Assembly (NCBI GenBank): GCA_026984895.1
Contig: JALSRF010000334.1
Span: forward strand, 1 to 10,236
Length of the DNA stretch: 10,236 bases
DNA from: Paracoccaceae bacterium
GTDB taxonomy: Bacteria > Pseudomonadota > Alphaproteobacteria > Rhodobacterales > Rhodobacteraceae
Direction of reading: 5' to 3'
Made by a program: the position numbers and the translations under genes. Under the pieces are notes generated by a model. It ran no database searches and had not been told where the DNA came from. It worked only from the letters and a program-made list of their open reading frames with translations. This document shows positions 6,255 to 10,236 of this stretch, piece after piece. How positions within the stretch are numbered: position 1 is the stretch's first letter; every line of letters begins with the position of its first letter.

Positions 6255-7511
6255 ATGGACCAGCCGGATCGCGAGGCCGAGCCGTTTTTTACCCAGCCGG
6301 TGCGTCAGGGCACGATCATGCTGATCGTGCTGGCCCTGGTCGGGTTCGGGGCCTATGTCGCCTACCCGCGGGTTTCGGCGGTGTTCCTGGCCAATCCGTT
6401 GCTTAACGGCTTCATTGCCTTCGTGTTTGTCAGCGGCGTCTTCGCCTGCTTTTACCAGATCTTCGAACTGATCGGTTCGGTCAGCTGGATCGAGGGCTTT
6501 GCCTCGAACCGTCCGGGCCACGAAATGGTGAAGGTGCCGCGGCTCCTGGCGCCGCTGGCCGCGCTGCTCAGAAGCCGTGGCGCGCAGATGCAGATCAGTT
6601 CGACCTCGTCGCGCTCGATCCTCGATTCGGTGGCAACGCGCATAGACGAGGCGCGCGATATCACGCGCTACCTTGGCAACCTTCTGATTTTCCTTGGTCT
6701 TCTGGGTACGTTCTGGGGGCTGGCGACAACCGTCCCGGCCGTGGTGGACACGATCCGTTCGCTTGCGCCGCAAGAGGGCGAGGGGCCGTCGGAGATCTTT
6801 TCGCGCCTGATGAGCGGGCTGGAAGCGCAGCTTGGCGGCATGGGGGTTGCCTTTGCCTCGTCGCTGCTGGGGCTTGCCGGATCGCTGATCGTCGGATTGC
6901 TGGAGCTTTTTGCCAACCATGCCCAGAACCGGTTCTACCAGGAACTGGAGGAGTGGCTGTCCACGATCACCCGGCTCGGGTTTTCGTCGGGCGATGGCGA
7001 CGGCGAGGCCGAGGGCGAGGGCGCGGCGGCGGGCGCGGGCATCGCCGGCGCCATTCTGGAACAGTTCGCCGAGCAGATGCAAAACGTGGCCGGGCAATTG
7101 CGCGAAGCGCTTGCCGGCGCCGCCGAGACCGGGGCCGAAGTGAACCGGCTGTGCGATTCGCTCGATGCCCTGGTTGCGAAGACCGACGCGCAGCAGTCGC
7201 TGCTGGCGCAGGTCGCGCAGGGGGTGGGCAACGCGCGCACGGATGAACTGGGCTCGGCGCTGTCGCGGCTGTCCGAAACCCAGCAACAGCTGGTGGCGCA
7301 GATGCAGAAAACGGCCGAGGAAGGCGGCGCTCATGTGGATGCCGAAAGCCGGATGCGCCTGCGTTCCATCGACGTGCAGCTGTTGCGTATCCTCGAGGAA
7401 ATGTCGGCCGGCCGCCAGGAGACGCTTGCCGATCTGCGCAACGATCTGGCCGCCCTGACACGCGCGATCAACAAGCTTGCAAAGGACGCCATGGTGCGAA
7501 AGGAAGGTTAG
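6255..7511 (+). CDS. MotA/TolQ/ExbB-type proton channel subunit with long cytoplasmic tail
   Basis: This 418-residue membrane protein is the probable pentameric stator half of an ion-driven motor. The start ATG at 6255 has AGGAAA (6242-6247) with 7-nt spacing. Four hydrophobic segments are visible: about 19-37, 49-70, 141-163 and 194-219. The first pair is joined to the second by a 70-residue cytoplasmic loop, giving a MotA-like topology. The superfamily signature is NLLIFLGLLGTFWGLATTVP in segment 3 and GGMGVAFASSLLGLAGSLIVG in segment 4. Thr152 and Ser203 align by eye with the channel threonines of ExbB/TolQ. After Trp234 comes an acidic Gly/Asp/Glu/Ala linker (about 245-265), then roughly 150 residues rich in Gln, Ala, Leu and Glu likely to form a cytoplasmic coiled coil. 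Only 3 bp separate it from the next gene, the expected MotB/ExbD-like partner. The substrate or driven process is unknown. Confidence 0.88.
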   Translation: MDQPDREAEPFFTQPVRQGTIMLIVLALVGFGAYVAYPRVSAVFLANPLLNGFIAFVFVSGVFACFYQIFELIGSVSWIEGFASNRPGHEMVKVPRLLAPLAALLRSRGAQMQISSTSSRSILDSVATRIDEARDITRYLGNLLIFLGLLGTFWGLATTVPAVVDTIRSLAPQEGEGPSEIFSRLMSGLEAQLGGMGVAFASSLLGLAGSLIVGLLELFANHAQNRFYQELEEWLSTITRLGFSSGDGDGEAEGEGAAAGAGIAGAILEQFAEQMQNVAGQLREALAGAAETGAEVNRLCDSLDALVAKTDAQQSLLAQVAQGVGNARTDELGSALSRLSETQQQLVAQMQKTAEEGGAHVDAESRMRLRSIDVQLLRILEEMSAGRQETLADLRNDLAALTRAINKLAKDAMVRKEG

Positions 7512-7514
7512 GCC

Positions 7515-10046
7515 ATGGCCCTTACCCGCCGTTCTCAACGCATGTCCGCCACCATCTGGCCCGGATTCGTGGATGCGATGACGGCGCTGCTGCTGGTGCT
7601 GATGTTCGTTCTGACGATCTTCATGATCGTGCAGTTCATGCTGCGCGAGACGATCAGCGGGCAGGAAAGCAAGCTGGACAAGCTGACGGCCGAGATCGGA
7701 TCCCTGTCCGAGGCGCTCGGCCTTGAGCAACAGCACGCGTTCCAGCTGGAACAGCAGGTGCAGACGCTGGGTTCTTCTCTGGATCGCGCGCGTGAAAAGG
7801 CGGCTTCGCAGGCGCTTCTGGTGGCAAACCTTACGGCACGCACCGAACAGCAGGCCGCCGAACTGGCCAGCCAGAAAAAGCGGATCGCCTCGTTCGAGGC
7901 CCAGGTTGCCTCGCTCCTGGCCGAGCGCGACGATGCCCGGCGCAAGGGCGCAGAACTGGCGGCAAGCATCAAACAGCTGAATGCCGAGCAGGCGCGCCTG
8001 GTGTCGGAAAAGGAGGCGCTTCAGCTTGCCCTTGCCAGCGCGCGTGACGAGATCGATGCGAAAACCGAACAGGCGCGCCTGGCGGCGGCGCGGCGCGAGG
8101 CGCTGGATGCGCTGATCGCCGATCTGCACGACCGGGTCGCGGCGCGCGAAACATCGCTGTCCGAGGCCATGGCGCAACTGGAAGACAGCCGCCGGAAGGC
8201 CGAACAGCTGGCGGCGCAGAAAACCGACCTGCAGGCCGCGCTGGCGCAGTTGCAGACAACGCTGGACGAAACCGATGCCAGACGCCGGGCGGCGCTGGCG
8301 GCGGCGGACGACCTGAACCGGCAACTGGCCGATGCGAAGGCATCGCTGAGCGATGCCGAAAAGGCGCGTCTGGCCGAAGCGGCGGCGGCGCAGGCGCTGC
8401 GCGACAAGCTGGGAAAGGCGCGCCTGGCGCTGGACGAGGCGGAAAAGCGCCGCCTGGCCGAGGCAGCGGCCGCGCAGGCGCTGCGCGACAGGCTGGACAG
8501 TTCACAGGCCGCGTTGAGCGATGCCGAAAGGCGCCGCCTGACCGAGGCGGCCGCCGCCGAGAAACTGCGCGCGAAACTGCGCGATTCGGATGCCGAACTG
8601 ACAGCGATGACCCTTGCGCTCGAGGAAAAGCGCAAGCAGGCCGAAGAGACGCTGACGCTGCTGGCGGCGGCGCAGGCCGCACAAAAGGACCTTGACGCGA
8701 AGCTGGCTGCGGCGCTGGCGGCGCGTGACAGGTTCGAGACCGAACTGAAGGCCGCAAGGCAGGGGCAGGCCGACGCGGGCGCGACGCTGGTTGCGACGCG
8801 GACGAAGCTGAAGACGCTCGAATCCTCGCTTCAGGCGCTGACCGCCGAACGCGACGACCTGGCGGCGCGCCTGTCGCAGGCCCGGGACCGGCAGGTCGAG
8901 ACCGCCTCGCGCCTGTCAAGCGTGGAAAACGCGCTGGCCCGGGCCCTGCTGCAGCGCGACGACCTGCGCGGCAAACTCCAGGACGAGGCTTCGGCGCGCG
9001 GCGATGTCGAGGCGCGCCTGCAGGCACTGGAAAAGGCGCTGGCGAAGGTCACGCGCGAGCGCGACGATCTGAAGCGCAGGGCCGAAGTTGCGGACAGCGG
9101 AAAGGGCGAACTGGCCACGCGTCTTGCCGATGCCGAAAATCGTCTGGCCGCCGCGCTGGCCGAGACCCGGTCGTTGAAGGAAAGCCTGGGCGACGAGGGA
9201 TCGCTGAAACAGCAGCTTGCCGCGGCGCTGGCTGCCAGGATCGCCGCCGAGCGAAAGCTGCAGACCCAGATGAGCGAAGCCGAACAGCGCGCGGCGCTGC
9301 TGTCGGTGGCCAATGCGGCGCTGAAGCGCGAAGAGGCGAAATCGGCAGAGAGTCTGCGCAAGGTCGAGGCGCTGAACGGACAGGTCGCGGCGCTGCGTGC
9401 GCAACTGGGCTCTTTGCAGGCCTTGCTGGATGCCTCCGACACCCGGGATCAGCAGGCGCAGGTGGAGATCACCAACCTCAGTTCGCGGCTGAACATCGCG
9501 CTTGCCCGCGTGGCCAGCGAAGAGCGCAAGCGGGCCAGGCTGGAAGAGGCCGAGCGGATCCGTCTGCAGGCCGAGGCGAAGAAACTGGAGCGTTACCGGT
9601 CCGAGTTCTTCGGCCAACTGCGCGACGTCCTGGGGGGGCGCGAAGGGGTCAAGATCGTCGGCGACCGTTTCGTTTTCCCTTCCGAGGTGCTGTTTCAGCC
9701 GGCCTCGGCCACACTGGCGGAAGACGGCAAGGCCCAGATCGCGAAAGTTGCCCGGTTGCTGCTGGAGGTTTCGGACAAGATCCCGCCCGAGATCGACTGG
9801 ATCCTGCGCGTCGATGGGCATACCGACAAGACGAAGCTTTCGGGCAACGGGCGCTATCGTGACAACTGGGAGCTGTCGCAGGCGCGGGCGCTGGCGGTGG
9901 TGCGCTACATGACCGAGCATCTCGGATTTCCGCCCAATCGTCTGGCGGCGGCCGGGTTCGGAGAGTTCCGCCCCATTGCCGAGGGGGATTCGCCCGAGGC
10001 GCTGGCGCAGAACCGGCGCATCGAGTTGAAACTGACCGAACGCTGA
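7515..10046 (+). CDS. MotB/OmpA-type peptidoglycan-binding protein with giant coiled coil
   Basis: The 843-residue product is the probable rotor or plug partner of the upstream channel. The start ATG at 7515 has AGGAAGG (7501-7507) with 7-nt spacing. One membrane helix (about 14-43) contains the motif WPGFVDAMTALLLVLMF; Asp20 is its only acidic residue and the likely proton carrier, as in MotB and ExbD. Residues about 45-690 are almost entirely Ala/Leu/Glu/Gln/Arg-rich helix with heptad character, including a 28-residue repeat at 278-361. An OmpA-like domain occupies about 715-843: FVFPSEVLFQPASATL, VDGHTDKTKLSG, NWELSQARALAVVRYM and NRRIELKL. Asp771 and Arg791 match the OmpA residues that bind meso-diaminopimelate. 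N-in topology puts the coiled coil and OmpA domain in the periplasm. Short ZorB and MotB proteins lack such an insert. Specific function unknown. Confidence 0.88.
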   Translation: MALTRRSQRMSATIWPGFVDAMTALLLVLMFVLTIFMIVQFMLRETISGQESKLDKLTAEIGSLSEALGLEQQHAFQLEQQVQTLGSSLDRAREKAASQALLVANLTARTEQQAAELASQKKRIASFEAQVASLLAERDDARRKGAELAASIKQLNAEQARLVSEKEALQLALASARDEIDAKTEQARLAAARREALDALIADLHDRVAARETSLSEAMAQLEDSRRKAEQLAAQKTDLQAALAQLQTTLDETDARRRAALAAADDLNRQLADAKASLSDAEKARLAEAAAAQALRDKLGKARLALDEAEKRRLAEAAAAQALRDRLDSSQAALSDAERRRLTEAAAAEKLRAKLRDSDAELTAMTLALEEKRKQAEETLTLLAAAQAAQKDLDAKLAAALAARDRFETELKAARQGQADAGATLVATRTKLKTLESSLQALTAERDDLAARLSQARDRQVETASRLSSVENALARALLQRDDLRGKLQDEASARGDVEARLQALEKALAKVTRERDDLKRRAEVADSGKGELATRLADAENRLAAALAETRSLKESLGDEGSLKQQLAAALAARIAAERKLQTQMSEAEQRAALLSVANAALKREEAKSAESLRKVEALNGQVAALRAQLGSLQALLDASDTRDQQAQVEITNLSSRLNIALARVASEERKRARLEEAERIRLQAEAKKLERYRSEFFGQLRDVLGGREGVKIVGDRFVFPSEVLFQPASATLAEDGKAQIAKVARLLLEVSDKIPPEIDWILRVDGHTDKTKLSGNGRYRDNWELSQARALAVVRYMTEHLGFPPNRLAAAGFGEFRPIAEGDSPEALAQNRRIELKLTER
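8262..8597 (+). repeat. 28-residue (84-bp) tandem repeats within the coiled coil
   Basis: Three consecutive units, 8346-8429, 8430-8513 and 8514-8597 (residues 278-305, 306-333, 334-361), share the pattern LxxAExxRLxEAAAAxxLRxxL. Each is exactly 28 residues, or four heptads, so register is kept. A degenerate fourth unit precedes them at 8262-8345 (residues 250-277). This suggests the rod grew by internal duplication. Confidence 0.85.
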
Positions 10047-10085
10047 GGCCGCCCTTTGGAGACTGCCCCTTGCACGCGCGGGCGT

Positions 10086-10131
10086 CGAAATCCTTCAAGG
10101 ATTTCGGTCCGTTTTCCTTGAAGGAAAACGG
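10086..10131. repeat. Twin adjacent perfect palindromes sharing a TCCTT-N-AAGGA core
   Basis: Palindrome 1 (10086-10106) has arms CGAAATCCTT and AAGGATTTCG around a central C. Palindrome 2 (10109-10131) has arms CCGTTTTCCTT and AAGGAAAACGG around a central G. Two bases separate them. Both contain TCCTT-N-AAGGA with different flanks, and both are AT-richer than their surroundings. They lie 40 bp after the stop of the coiled-coil gene. They could be a REP-like intergenic repeat, a transcript 3'-end stabiliser or terminator, or a protein-binding site. No T tract follows. Confidence 0.85.
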
Positions 10132-10149
10132 TGCCGGTGGCGAAGTCCG

Positions 10150-10182
10150 GCCCGGGCGTCTGGTCATCTCCGGGCGAATTTT
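10150..10182 (+). terminator. Weak candidate terminator downstream of the channel/OmpA pair
   Basis: GCCCGG (10150-10155) can pair with CCGGGC (10170-10175) across a 14-nt loop, followed by GAATTTT. The loop is long and the T tract short. It could end the transcript about 100 bp after the last stop codon. The rest of 10047-10236 shows no supported gene; a minus-strand frame from the right edge stops at 10182-10184 and could be the tail of an unseen gene, but 17 codons are too few to judge. Confidence 0.25.
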
Positions 10183-10236
10183 CAGGCCGCGCCGGGGGGG
10201 AGTTGGCGCCTGTCGCGCCCGCGCGGTTCCGGTGCG

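Noticed and set aside
6240..8324. A 694-codon open frame on the minus strand opposite the channel and coiled-coil genes
   Set aside because: Composition is Arg/Gln/His-rich with no recognisable domain, and it lies wholly opposite two well-supported genes. Long antisense frames are expected from the strong GC bias at third positions.
6255..10046. Zorya anti-phage defence system
   Set aside because: The pair shares the motor logic of ZorA/ZorB, but the second protein is far larger than ZorB, no zorC/zorD/zorE-like gene is adjacent, and the neighbours are housekeeping genes, not a defence island. The right edge is unseen, so downstream partners cannot be fully excluded.
10047..10236. A gene start or end at the right edge
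   Set aside because: No start codon with a ribosome binding site and no frame with recognisable protein features; the only hint is a 17-codon minus-strand tail ending at 10182, too short to support.

Overview
The window is chromosomal DNA of very high G+C from an alphaproteobacterium, most likely of the Rhodobacteraceae/Paracoccaceae group. The clues are the RpsD sequence, a Hint_2-type protein, a DUF2125 protein, an extensin-family protein with SLRPxARP repeats, and the hisC-tyrC pair. Coding density is high. I see no tRNA, rRNA, CRISPR array, insertion sequence or phage gene. No gap between genes exceeds 200 bp.

Layout. (1) 2-688: 3' part of a Hint (hedgehog/intein-fold) protein, cut by the left edge. 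(2) 685-861: a strong-looking sigma-70 promoter overlapping the Hint stop codon, then a hairpin-rich leader of about 140 nt. (3) 862-1482: rpsD (30S protein S4) with a rho-independent terminator. (4) 1620-4491: an apparent three-gene unit, hisC, tyrC and an extensin-like secreted protein, each junction being a 4-bp ATGA overlap. (5) 4492-4566: a short convergent gap with a threefold 10-bp GC repeat. (6) 4567-5568, minus strand: a DUF2125 envelope protein. (7) 5634-6218: a ChaC-like gamma-glutamylcyclotransferase, divergent from DUF2125. (8) 6255-10046: two coupled genes, a MotA/TolQ/ExbB-type channel subunit with a long cytoplasmic tail and an 843-residue MotB/OmpA-type partner. The partner has one N-terminal membrane helix with a single Asp, about 640 residues of mostly coiled coil, and a C-terminal OmpA peptidoglycan-binding domain. 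(9) 10047-10236: non-coding 3' region with two adjacent perfect palindromes sharing a core.

Function. HisC and TyrC catalyse steps of histidine and tyrosine synthesis, and a broad-specificity HisC could supply the aminotransferase step for tyrosine as well. The extensin-like protein, DUF2125 protein and channel/OmpA pair all point to the cell envelope. The most interesting item is the last pair. It has the parts of a proton-driven 5:2 rotary motor (MotAB/ExbBD/ZorAB superfamily), but its very long predicted coiled coil lies between the membrane helix and the peptidoglycan-binding domain, so it should be periplasmic. No Zorya effector gene, Tol/Pal gene or TonB receptor is present, so its job cannot be read from this window.
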